Positions 35,125-43,329 of a DNA stretch of 64,000 nucleotides are shown in pieces. Below the pieces are notes generated by a model. That model saw only the letters and a program-made list of their open reading frames with translations, was not told the DNA's origin and made no database searches. The translations under genes were made by a program, and so were the position numbers. Within the stretch, counting starts at the first letter, position 1. Every line of letters starts with the position of its first letter. The stretch is from Bradyrhizobium tropiciagri (GTDB lineage Bacteria > Pseudomonadota > Alphaproteobacteria > Rhizobiales > Xanthobacteraceae), in the NCBI RefSeq assembly GCF_018130505.1, contig NZ_JAFCKH010000003.1:496001-560000 (forward strand). The letters run 5' to 3'.

Positions 35125-35874
35125 ATGACCAGCACCATCGAAGCTCCCGACAGCGGCTATCGTTTCATGCCCGGCGTCAGCCAGTATTCCTGCGGCATCG
35201 GTGCGCTGCCCGGTTTTGCCATCGAACGGGTCAGGTTCGCCGAGCCGGTGCCGCTGAGTGCGGGTTTCGAGAGGATCGCGCAGATCCTCAAGGCCGCCGG
35301 CCGGCCGCTCACGGCGTTCGGCGCCTGCGAATTGCGCTCGCCGGCGCCGTTCACCGAGGACGGTTTCAAGGCGTTCAACGACATCTACATCAAGACGCTG
35401 ATCGCCTGGGGCGTGATGCGGGACGGTGTCAATCCGGTGGCGCGCAGCAATGTCTGCCCGAAGATCACCCCGCCCGCCGAGCCGAGCTTCCACGCCTTCT
35501 GCTACACGGTGCCGTCGAAGGATGCGCCGGCGAGTTTCGTCGTCGCCGGCAGCGGCGAGTCGGTCGAGGGCAAGGCCAATTATCGCGACCACACCATAGC
35601 GCCCGGCGACACCAGTCCGGCCGGTATGCGGGCCAAGGCGACCTTCGTGCTCGATGAAATGGAGCGCCGCATGCGCGCATTCGATGCCTCCTGGCGGGAC
35701 ACCACCGCGGTACAACTTTACACCGTGCACGACGCCTATCCGGTCCTTGAAAGTGAACTCGGCCGCCGCGGCGTGTTTCGCAACGGTTTGACCTGGCATT
35801 TCGACCGGCCGCCGGTGGTCGGGCTCGATTACGAGATGGATTGCCGCCGCGTGCATCGCGAACGCGTCATCTGA
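35125..35874 (+). CDS. RidA/CnbZ-like protein, possible deaminase
   Basis: 249 residues. No signal peptide is visible. Sequence features such as YIKTLIAWGV, RSNVCPKITPP and the later VQLYTVHDAYP recall RidA/2-aminomuconate-deaminase-type folds, and I believe a CnbZ-type 2-amino-5-chloromuconate deaminase label is used for such proteins; I cannot verify that here. It is the first gene on the strand before an amine oxidase gene with 98 bp between. A role in enamine or imine deamination would fit the neighbours. Confidence 0.5.
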   Translation: MTSTIEAPDSGYRFMPGVSQYSCGIGALPGFAIERVRFAEPVPLSAGFERIAQILKAAGRPLTAFGACELRSPAPFTEDGFKAFNDIYIKTLIAWGVMRDGVNPVARSNVCPKITPPAEPSFHAFCYTVPSKDAPASFVVAGSGESVEGKANYRDHTIAPGDTSPAGMRAKATFVLDEMERRMRAFDASWRDTTAVQLYTVHDAYPVLESELGRRGVFRNGLTWHFDRPPVVGLDYEMDCRRVHRERVI

Positions 35875-35972
35875 CGCATCAAAAGCGCGTGTGAGCGCAT
35901 GTCGAGGCGCATGCCCTTTCTTGACTCCGGTCGCGCCAGCCGTTTCCTTCTCTCAACGATTGATGCGGCTGG

Positions 35973-37574
35973 GTGAATGCGGTGCAGAACGGATCCGTGA
36001 TCAAGCGTCGGGACTTGCTGGCGCTGATCGGTACCATCGCCGGCAGCTCGGCGATGTATCACGCGATGACGAGCCTCGGCTTCGCATCGGAGTCGGCCTA
36101 CAAGGGGCCGCTCAAGCTCACGGGCGATCCAAAAGGCGCCTCCGTGCTGATCCTCGGCGCGGGGCTCGCCGGCATGACGGCGGCGCTGGAGCTGCGCAAG
36201 GCCGGCTACAAGGTCCAGATCCTCGAATTCAACAGCCGCCCGGGCGGCCGCAACTGGACCATCCGCGGCGGCGACAGCATCGTCGAGCTCGGCGGCTTCA
36301 AGCAGAAATGCGAGTTCGAGCAGGGGCTGTATATCAATCCCGGCCCGTGGCGGATTCCCTATCATCATCGCGCGCTGCTCGATTACTGCCGGCGCCTCAA
36401 CGTGACGCTGGAGCCTTTCATCCAGCTCAACCACAACGCCTATCTGCACGCGACGCGCGCATTCGGCGGCACCCCGCAACGCATCCGCAGCATCAAGGCC
36501 GATTTTCAGGGCCAGGTGTCGGAGCTGCTCGCCAAGGTCACGCAGCAGGGCAAGCTCGACGAGAGCGTCAGCAAGGAGGATCAGGAAATCCTGCTGCAAT
36601 CGCTGCGCGCCTGGGGCGCGCTCGATCGCGACTACAAATACAGTGCCAATCTCCTATCATCGGAGTTCCGCGGCTATGCGCGCGATCCCGGCGGGGGACT
36701 GTCGGCCAACCCACTGCCGAGCGAACCGATCGCGCTGTCGGATATCCTTCGCTCGCGGCTGTGGCGCTATCTGCAGGCGTTCGCGCGCTACAATTTCCAG
36801 ACCACAATGTTCCAGCCGGTCGGCGGCATGGACATGATCGGCAAGGCGTTTGCGCGCGAGGTCGGCGATCTCATCCGTTATAACGCCAAGGTGACGCAGA
36901 TCCGGCAGAACGGCTCCGGCGTCACCGTCAGCTATGTCGATACGGTCAATCCTTCGGCCGTGCAGCAGGCCACCGCGGACTGGTGCATCTGCACCATTCC
37001 GCTGTCGATCCTGAGCCAACTGCCGGTCGACGTCGGCGCGCCCATGAAGAATGCGATCGACGCCTTGCCTTATGCCGGCTCGGTCAAGATCGGACTGCAG
37101 TTCAAGCGCCGCTTCTGGGAAGAGGACGAGGCGATCTATGGCGGCATCAGCTACACGGATTTGCCGATCCGCCAGATCGCCTATCCGAATTACGGCTTCA
37201 ACCGCTCTGGCCGCGGCATCCTGCTCGGCGCCTATCTGTTTGAGGGCGCCAATTCCTACGAGTTCACCGCGATGACGCCGGCCGAGCGCGTCGCCAGCGC
37301 GGTCGAGTTCGGCTCCAAGATCCATCCGCAATACAAGCGCGAGTTCGAGACCGGCGTGGCGGTGGCCTGGCACCGCGTGCCGTTCACGCTCGGCTGCAGC
37401 GGCGAATGGAGCGATGCGGGGCGCGCGCAGCACTACCGCAACCTCTGCCAGATCGACGGCCGCATCGTGCTGGCGGGCGAGCACGCCTCCGACCTGCCGG
37501 CGTGGCAGGAGGGCGCGCTCCTCTCGGCGCTCGATGCCATCGCGCGGCTGCACGAACGCGTGGTGAAGACGTGA
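35973..37574 (+). CDS. FAD-dependent amine oxidase, Tat-exported
   Basis: 533 residues, GTG start at 35973 (a GTG at 35997 is the alternative). A twin-arginine leader KRRDLLALIG lies at 11-20. The FAD Rossmann motif is VLILGAGLAGMTAALELRKA with GAGLAG at 62-67, followed by the arginine/glycine motif RPGGRNW (89-95). The C-terminal FAD motif GRIVLAGEHASDLPAWQEGA is intact. It belongs to the monoamine oxidase/L-amino acid oxidase family. It overlaps the cytochrome c gene by one base (TGATG), which argues that electrons go to the cytochrome and not to oxygen. Confidence 0.85.
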   Translation: MNAVQNGSVIKRRDLLALIGTIAGSSAMYHAMTSLGFASESAYKGPLKLTGDPKGASVLILGAGLAGMTAALELRKAGYKVQILEFNSRPGGRNWTIRGGDSIVELGGFKQKCEFEQGLYINPGPWRIPYHHRALLDYCRRLNVTLEPFIQLNHNAYLHATRAFGGTPQRIRSIKADFQGQVSELLAKVTQQGKLDESVSKEDQEILLQSLRAWGALDRDYKYSANLLSSEFRGYARDPGGGLSANPLPSEPIALSDILRSRLWRYLQAFARYNFQTTMFQPVGGMDMIGKAFAREVGDLIRYNAKVTQIRQNGSGVTVSYVDTVNPSAVQQATADWCICTIPLSILSQLPVDVGAPMKNAIDALPYAGSVKIGLQFKRRFWEEDEAIYGGISYTDLPIRQIAYPNYGFNRSGRGILLGAYLFEGANSYEFTAMTPAERVASAVEFGSKIHPQYKREFETGVAVAWHRVPFTLGCSGEWSDAGRAQHYRNLCQIDGRIVLAGEHASDLPAWQEGALLSALDAIARLHERVVKT

Positions 37575-37981
37575 TGAAATGGGCAACGACATCGGCGGTC
37601 ACAGCGCTGACGCTGCTGTCGGCCACCGCGGCGATCGGGCAGGACGGCACCGCCGGCCGCCGCACCTTCTCCGACGGCTACCGCTTCGTCGAGATGACCG
37701 GCGAGGAGTTGTTCGCCAATGTCTGCCAGGGCTGTCATATGCCGGACGCGAGCGGCGCGAGCGGTGCCGGAAACTATCCGTCGCTGGCCGCCAACAAGAA
37801 TCTCGAATCCGGCGGCTACCCGGTGTTCCTCGTCGTCAACGGCCGCCGCGGCATGCCGGCCTTCGGCGACATGATGACCGATGGTCAGGTCGCCGCCGTT
37901 GTGAACTATCTACGGACGCATTTCGGCAACGACTATCAGGACGCGGTGTCGGCGAGGGACGTCCAGGATGCCCGCCGCTAG
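37574..37981 (+). CDS. class I c-type cytochrome, periplasmic
   Basis: 135 residues with a signal peptide ending near AAIGQ (about residue 23). Heme site C51-Q-G-C54-H55 and a likely Met ligand M94 in RRGMPAFGDM. Length and motif order fit small monohaem cytochromes c that accept electrons from periplasmic dehydrogenases. Translation is coupled to the amine oxidase gene upstream and the next gene lies 27 bp further. Confidence 0.9.
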   Translation: MKWATTSAVTALTLLSATAAIGQDGTAGRRTFSDGYRFVEMTGEELFANVCQGCHMPDASGASGAGNYPSLAANKNLESGGYPVFLVVNGRRGMPAFGDMMTDGQVAAVVNYLRTHFGNDYQDAVSARDVQDARR

Positions 37982-38008
37982 CCGCACAACAGAGCTGGGG
38001 AGAGCGTG

Positions 38009-38509
38009 ATGAAATTCGTTGGTCTCGTGTTGGGCGCCGCACTGTCGGCGGTCGCGACCGCTGCCTCCGCCGACGTGATCCGCCATCCGATTCCCAACTC
38101 GACATTCCCGATCGCGCAGGCGGTCACCGTGACCAGCAATGCCACGACGGTCTATGTCAGCGGCCAGGTGCCGCCCGTCATCAACAAGGACGCTGATCCG
38201 TCCAGCCCGCAGGCGTTCGGCGATACCAGGACCCAGACCGTCGGCGTGCTCAACCGCATCAAGGGCATCCTCGAGGGCCTCGGGCTCGGCATGGCCGACG
38301 TCGTCAAGATGCAGGTGTTTTTGGTCCACAACGCGTCCGCGCCGATGGACTTCAAGGCCTTCATGGAGGGCTACACCCAGTTCTTCGGCGGCAACCAGCC
38401 GAACCTGCCGGCCCGCTCGGTGGTCGGCGTCGCCGCGCTCGCCAATCCCGGCTTCCTGGTCGAGATCGAGGTGATCGCGGTCAAGGACCCGAATAAGGAC
38501 TCCAAATAG
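38009..38509 (+). CDS. exported RidA/YjgF-family imine deaminase
   Basis: 166 residues; ATG at 38009 with GGGGAGAG upstream (a GTG at 38006 is also in frame). A signal peptide runs to about residue 22 (ASADV). The RidA core is present: ATTVYVSGQVP, FGDTRTQTVGVLNRI and the ARSVVGVAAL segment with the likely catalytic arginine R136 and glutamate E152. RidA enzymes hydrolyse reactive imines/enamines to the keto compound and ammonia. Exported members are less common. After the amine oxidase and cytochrome c genes, it is well placed to hydrolyse the imine that the oxidase makes. Confidence 0.85.
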   Translation: MKFVGLVLGAALSAVATAASADVIRHPIPNSTFPIAQAVTVTSNATTVYVSGQVPPVINKDADPSSPQAFGDTRTQTVGVLNRIKGILEGLGLGMADVVKMQVFLVHNASAPMDFKAFMEGYTQFFGGNQPNLPARSVVGVAALANPGFLVEIEVIAVKDPNKDSK

Positions 38510-38623
38510 CGCGCGAAACTGCGGGGCATGCGCGCGGAAATTGAAGGGCTCGCCGTCTTGCCAAAGCGGGTGCCGCCTGTCTGAATTCAGCCGGCGAGAC
38601 GGTGGAATTCCACGGAGGGCGTC

Positions 38624-40042
38624 ATGTCGCAAAACATTCGAAAAATGACTCGATCGCTGCTGCTGTCGGCAGTCCTGGGTTCGGTTCCGCTGGCGACCGG
38701 CGCCACGGCGCAGGGGCTGACGGAGCAGCAGCAGTTTGCCCGCGGCATCTACCAGGAACTGGTCGAGATCGACACCACGACCGCGACCGGCGACACCCAG
38801 AAGGCGGCCGAAGCGCTGGGAGCGCGGCTGCGCGCGGCGGGCTTCGCCGAGGGCGACGTCCACGTCTTCTCGCCGGCACCGCGCAAGGGCAACCTCGTGG
38901 CGCGCTTACGCGGCTCCGGCGCGCGCAAGCCGATCCTGCTGGTCGCCCATATCGACGTCGTCCCCGCCAAGCGCGAGGACTGGTCGTACGATCCGTTCAA
39001 GCTGACCGAGGAGGGCGGCTATTTCTATGGCCGCGGCTCCAGCGACGACAAATACATGGCGGCCTCATTCGTCACCAATCTGATCCGCTACAAGAAGGAA
39101 GGCTACAAGCCCGACCGCGACATCATCATCGCGCTGGAGACCGACGAGGAGATCCTCGACGCCAACGGGCTCGGCATGCAGTGGCTGATCAAGAACCACC
39201 GCGACCTGATCGATGCCGAGTTCGCGCTCAACGAAGGCGGCGGCGTCGGCCTGAAGAACGGTAAGGCGATCCGCAACAGCGTGCAGACCAGCGAGAAGGT
39301 CTCGACCGCCTACAAGCTCACGGTGAAGGATCGCGGCGGCCACTCGTCATTGCCGCGCAAGGATAACGCGATCTACCGTCTGGCCGAAGGCCTGGTCCGC
39401 CTCTCCAAGTACGACTTCCCGATGAATCTCAATGAAACGACGCGGATCTATTTCACGAAGACGGCCGAGACCGAGAGCAAGCAGAACGCCGACGATATCC
39501 GCGCCATCCTGGCGCCGCAGCCGGACGCGGCGGCGCTGGCTCGGCTGTCGGAGAATCCCGGCTACAATGCCCAGCTCCGCACCACCTGCGTTGCCACCAT
39601 GCTGCAAGGCGGCCACGCCATCAACGCGCTGCCGCAACTCGCGACCGCGGGGGTCAACTGTCGAGTCTTGCCCGGCGAGCCGATCGATGGCGTCCAGGCC
39701 CAGATCGAGCGCGTGCTCGCCGACAAGCAGATCGAGGTGGTGGGGGGACAGGCGGTGCTGAGCCCGCCGTCGCCGTTGAACGAGGAGATCATGGGATCGA
39801 TCGAGAAGCTGTCGAAGGAATTCTGGCCGGATGCCGCGATCGTTCCGGTCATGAGCACCGGCGCCACCGACGGCAGCTACCTGCGCAATGCGGGGATTCC
39901 GACCTACGGCCACTCCGGGCTTGCCGCCGATGTCGACGACAACCGGATTCACGGCAAGGACGAGCGCGTTGCGGTGAAGTCGTTCTATGAGGGGCAGGAG
40001 TATCTCTACCGCCTGGTCAAGATGCTCGCAGGCGGCAAGTGA
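38624..40042 (+). CDS. exported M20-family zinc hydrolase (dipeptidase/deacylase)
   Basis: 472 residues with a signal peptide ending near ATAQ (about 31). The first metal site is LLVAHIDVVP and GRGSSDDKYM, the dimetal-bridge region ALETDEEILDANG, and the dimerisation domain follows. M20 enzymes cleave dipeptides or N-acyl amino acids in the periplasm. GGAGGG precedes the ATG. The stop overlaps the start of the aspartate dehydrogenase gene (TGATG), so the two share a transcript; release of aspartate-like products could link them. Confidence 0.85.
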   Translation: MSQNIRKMTRSLLLSAVLGSVPLATGATAQGLTEQQQFARGIYQELVEIDTTTATGDTQKAAEALGARLRAAGFAEGDVHVFSPAPRKGNLVARLRGSGARKPILLVAHIDVVPAKREDWSYDPFKLTEEGGYFYGRGSSDDKYMAASFVTNLIRYKKEGYKPDRDIIIALETDEEILDANGLGMQWLIKNHRDLIDAEFALNEGGGVGLKNGKAIRNSVQTSEKVSTAYKLTVKDRGGHSSLPRKDNAIYRLAEGLVRLSKYDFPMNLNETTRIYFTKTAETESKQNADDIRAILAPQPDAAALARLSENPGYNAQLRTTCVATMLQGGHAINALPQLATAGVNCRVLPGEPIDGVQAQIERVLADKQIEVVGGQAVLSPPSPLNEEIMGSIEKLSKEFWPDAAIVPVMSTGATDGSYLRNAGIPTYGHSGLAADVDDNRIHGKDERVAVKSFYEGQEYLYRLVKMLAGGK

Positions 40043-40860
40043 TGGCGGAACGCGGAAGGATGACTCGCGTCGCAGTCGCCGGCCTCGGCGCGATCGGCAC
40101 CGACGTCGTCAAGGCGCTCGATCAGGGCATCGAAGGCCTGATGCTGGTCGCGGTCTCGGCCAACAGCCCGGAGAAACACCGCGGCTGGCTCGCGCAGCTC
40201 AAGGCCGCGCCGGAGATGGTGCCGGTCGAGCAACTCGCCGAGGTCGCCGACATCGTGGTCGAGTGTGCGCCGAGCAAGGTGGTGCGCTCGATCGTGGCGC
40301 CCGTGGTCGAACGCGGCAAGACCGCGGTGGTGCTCAGCGTCGGCGCGCTACTGCAGAACGAGGACCTCGTCGATCTCGCGGGGGCCCATGGCGGCCAGAT
40401 CATCGTGCCGACCGGCGCGCTGATCGGCCTCGATGCCGTGACGGCCGCGGCGGTCGGGACCATCCATTCGGCAAGGCTGGTGACGCGCAAGCCGGTCGCC
40501 GGCCTCGTCGGCGCGCCGCATCTGGTCGAGAACGATATCCGGATCGAGGGCATCACCGAGCCGCTGCGCGTGTTCGAGGGCAGCGCGCGCGAGGCGGCAA
40601 AAGGCTTTCCGGCCAATCTCAATGTCGCGGTGGCGCTGTCGCTCGCCGGCATCGGGCCCGATCGGACCCGGGTCGAGATCTGGGCGGATCCGACCGTGAC
40701 GCGCAATACCCACCGCATCGAGGTCGATTCGGATTCGGCGCGGTTCTCGATGTCGATCGAGAACATCCCCTCGGAGAACCCGAAGACGGGCCGCATCACC
40801 GCGCTGTCGGTGATCGCTTGCCTCCGAAAGCTGCGCGCCAGCTTGCGGGTTGGGACCTGA
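40042..40860 (+). CDS. nadX: L-aspartate dehydrogenase
   Basis: 272 residues. N-terminal Rossmann motif GLGAIGTDVVKALDQG at about 15-30, then the family motifs VPTGALIGLDAVTAA and the C-terminal catalytic domain with NVAVALSLAGIGPDRTRVEIWADP. Family members oxidise L-aspartate to iminoaspartate with NAD(P), the first step of one NAD synthesis route, in place of NadB. The nicotinamidase gene follows 7 bp on. Confidence 0.8.
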   Translation: MAERGRMTRVAVAGLGAIGTDVVKALDQGIEGLMLVAVSANSPEKHRGWLAQLKAAPEMVPVEQLAEVADIVVECAPSKVVRSIVAPVVERGKTAVVLSVGALLQNEDLVDLAGAHGGQIIVPTGALIGLDAVTAAAVGTIHSARLVTRKPVAGLVGAPHLVENDIRIEGITEPLRVFEGSAREAAKGFPANLNVAVALSLAGIGPDRTRVEIWADPTVTRNTHRIEVDSDSARFSMSIENIPSENPKTGRITALSVIACLRKLRASLRVGT

Positions 40861-40867
40861 GATTACG

Positions 40868-41488
40868 ATGCAGATTCGGCGCGATGACCTCCTGCTCATC
40901 ATCGACGTGCAGAACGACTTCTGCCCGGGCGGCGCACTGGCGGTCACTGATGGCGATGCCGTGGTGCCCGTCGTCAACCGGCTGGCGGAGCGGTTCGACC
41001 ATGTCGTGCTGACGCAGGACTGGCACCCGAGCGGCCACAGCTCGTTTGCCACCTCGCATCCGGGCGCTGCGCCGTTCTCGTCGATCGCCATGCCTTACGG
41101 CCCGCAGACGCTGTGGCCGGATCATTGCATCCAGGGCACGTCGGGCGCCTCGTTCCATCCGCAACTCGTGACCGACCGGGCCGAACTCGTGATCCGCAAG
41201 GGATTTCGCGGTGCGATCGATTCCTACTCCGCGTTCTTCGAGAACGACAGGACGACTCCGACCGGGCTCGCCGGTTATCTGCGCGAGCGCGGCCTGACGC
41301 GGATCGTGATGGCGGGGCTCGCGACCGATTATTGCGTGCAGTATTCGGCGCTCGATGCGCGCCGGCTCGGGTTCGACACCACAATCGTGCTGGCGGGCTG
41401 TCGTGCCATCGACCTTGCGGGCTCGCTGGCCGCGGCCACCGCGGCCATGGCGGAAGCCGGAGTGGCGCTGGTGGACGACCTTCCTTGA
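40868..41488 (+). CDS. pncA: nicotinamidase
   Basis: 206 residues from the ATG at 40868. The catalytic triad is D13 (IIDVQNDF), K111 (IRKGF) and C156 (LATDYCVQ), and the metal ligands are D51, H53 and H57 (TQDWHPSGHSS). It hydrolyses nicotinamide to nicotinate for NAD salvage. With the adjacent aspartate dehydrogenase this makes an NAD supply pair. Confidence 0.92.
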   Translation: MQIRRDDLLLIIDVQNDFCPGGALAVTDGDAVVPVVNRLAERFDHVVLTQDWHPSGHSSFATSHPGAAPFSSIAMPYGPQTLWPDHCIQGTSGASFHPQLVTDRAELVIRKGFRGAIDSYSAFFENDRTTPTGLAGYLRERGLTRIVMAGLATDYCVQYSALDARRLGFDTTIVLAGCRAIDLAGSLAAATAAMAEAGVALVDDLP

Positions 41489-41541
41489 AGGGGGCAAAAA
41501 CCGTTGTTTTGACTGGCCTTTTGTTCTAATCCCCGCGGTGG

Positions 41542-42552
41542 ATGAGCATTCGCAGCGGAGACCCCGTGTCGGGACAGGTTTTACGGATCGGGACGCGCAA
41601 GAGCGCGATGGCGCTGGCGCAGACCGAGGAGGTCGCGCGGCTGCTGCGCGCCGCCGCGCCGGATCTTGCCGTCGATGTCGTCAAGTTCGAGACCCGCGGC
41701 GACCAGGACCAGACCAGCAAGCTGCTGCGCCACGGCGGCAAGGGCGGCGCCTTCGTCGCCGAGATCCGCGAGGCGATGCGCGCGGGCACGCTGCAGGCCG
41801 CGATGCATTCGCTGAAGGACGTGCCGGGCAATGAGGAGACGCCGGGTCTCGTCATCGCGGCGCTGCTGGCGCGCGATGCGGCCAATGATTGCCTGGTGCT
41901 GCGGCCCGGCCTGTCGCTGGACACTTTTCGCGCTTCGCGCGGCAAGGGACTCATGATCGGCACCAATGCGGTGCGCCGCGCAGCCTATCTGCGGCGGTTG
42001 TTCCCCGAAGCGACCGTGATCCATTTCCGCGGCGCTGCCGATACGCGCGTCGCCAAGCTCGATCGCGGCGACAAGCAGCGCCTGCCCGGTGGCGGCGAGG
42101 TGGGGCCGGCGGATGCGCTGGTGATGGCGCGCTCCGGGCTCGAGCGCATCGGTCTCGCCGCGCGCATCGCGCATGATTTTTCGGTCGACGAAATGCTGCC
42201 GGCGGTTGGGCAAGGCATCGTCGCAGTCGAATGCGTCGAGACTGACTGGGCGACCCGCGCCCGGCTCGCAAAGATCGACGACACGCCGGCGCGCCTCGCC
42301 GCCGAGGCGGAGCGCGAGGTGCTGTGGGTGCTCAACGGCCACTGCAACTCGCCGATCGCGGGCCATGCGACGCTCAAAGGCGGTGAGATGACGCTGCGTG
42401 CGTCCGTGCTCGACGAAGCCGGCGCCGGCTTCATCGAGGTGACGCGGCGGGGGCCCGCCGATCGGCCGCGCGAGCTCGGCCGTGCCGTCGGCATGGAGCT
42501 GCTCGACAAGGGCGCCGCGGAGATTATCGCGCGCACCCGGCCGGAGGGTTAG
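41542..42552 (+). CDS. hydroxymethylbilane synthase, divergent paralogue
   Basis: 336 residues. The porphobilinogen deaminase layout is kept: LRIGTRKSAMALAQTEEV, MHSLKDVP with the catalytic aspartate D93, and the cofactor cysteine C268 in NGHCNSPIAG. Other motifs depart from the norm: GTNAVRRAAYL for GTSSLRRQAQL and FRGAADTRVAKL for LRGNVDTRLRKL. It should assemble four porphobilinogens into hydroxymethylbilane, but no other tetrapyrrole gene is near. It may be a second copy with a changed role. Start at 41542 assumes the ATG; a GTG at 41566 is possible. Confidence 0.72.
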   Translation: MSIRSGDPVSGQVLRIGTRKSAMALAQTEEVARLLRAAAPDLAVDVVKFETRGDQDQTSKLLRHGGKGGAFVAEIREAMRAGTLQAAMHSLKDVPGNEETPGLVIAALLARDAANDCLVLRPGLSLDTFRASRGKGLMIGTNAVRRAAYLRRLFPEATVIHFRGAADTRVAKLDRGDKQRLPGGGEVGPADALVMARSGLERIGLAARIAHDFSVDEMLPAVGQGIVAVECVETDWATRARLAKIDDTPARLAAEAEREVLWVLNGHCNSPIAGHATLKGGEMTLRASVLDEAGAGFIEVTRRGPADRPRELGRAVGMELLDKGAAEIIARTRPEG

Positions 42553-42570
42553 TACGATATCCATCCCGGT

Positions 42571-42596
42571 GTCGTCCCGGCGTTCGCCGGGACGAC
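42571..42596. repeat. short palindrome of family D; possible terminator
   Basis: GTCGTCCCGGCG at 42571-42582 pairs with CGCCGGGACGAC at 42585-42596, loop TT. It lies between the convergent hemC-like gene (stop 42552) and the DUF1045 gene (stop 42622). The same core begins the larger element at 6224, so it may serve as a terminator built from a repeat. Confidence 0.65.
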
Positions 42597-42621
42597 GGTG
42601 GTGTGTGGGGCCCAATTCAGG

Positions 42622-43314
42622 TCAGCTCGCAGTGAGCGGCCAGCTGCCGATGATCCGGAAGCGCGAGGCAGCATCATCCTGCTTGAACAGCGCGATGCGG
42701 TCGATCGCGAGCGAGGTCAGTCCGGTTTCGGCAAACCGCTCGCGCAGCCAGGCGACGATCGGACCGCGCCGCTCGTCGTTCAACCGTCCGGTCAGCGTCA
42801 TGTGGAAGCGGAATTCCTCCATCACGTACGGATAGCCCCAGCGGTCGAGATACTCGCATTGTCGCGCCGAGAGTTTTGCCGGATTGCGGCGCGCACGGTC
42901 CTCGGCCGTCAGCGGCGCACGGAATGCATCGAATTCGGTGACGCACTCAGCGGCGAGCTGCTGCAGGTCATCCGAGCGCTTCGCCGGGATCACTGCGATG
43001 AAGCCGCTGATCGCATCGACCACCGGCTCAATCACCGGGATGCGCCGCGCGCGGCCGGCAAACGCTGCGCTGGCGTCGAGTAGCTCGTCCTCGCGCTTGC
43101 CATCGGCGAGCGCCATCGGCGCCTTCAGCGTAGCGTGGAAACCGTATTTGCGCGGATCTTGCGTCAGCTCGCGCCAATCGGGCGTGACGCCGTCGGGGAA
43201 GGGCAGGTCGTCGCCTGACACGGCGTCGTAGCCGAGCATCGCCGCACCGAAGCGGTGCATCACGCTGTCAGGTGAAGGCGCATGATAGATTGCGTAGCGG
43301 GGGAAGTTGGCCAT
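42622..43314 (-). CDS. DUF1045 2H phosphoesterase-like phosphonate protein
   Basis: 230 residues. The two 2H motifs are seen: YGFHATLKAP (first HxT) and FRFHMTLTGR (second HxT), typical of RNA-ligase/cyclic-phosphodiesterase folds. DUF1045 proteins are regularly encoded beside C-P lyase genes and are thought to act on cyclic ribosyl phosphate intermediates. It is the last gene of the minus-strand arm after phnM2, 15 bp downstream of it. Confidence 0.8.
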   Translation of the reverse strand: MANFPRYAIYHAPSPDSVMHRFGAAMLGYDAVSGDDLPFPDGVTPDWRELTQDPRKYGFHATLKAPMALADGKREDELLDASAAFAGRARRIPVIEPVVDAISGFIAVIPAKRSDDLQQLAAECVTEFDAFRAPLTAEDRARRNPAKLSARQCEYLDRWGYPYVMEEFRFHMTLTGRLNDERRGPIVAWLRERFAETGLTSLAIDRIALFKQDDAASRFRIIGSWPLTAS

Positions 43315-43329
43315 GAGAGCAGAGTGACC

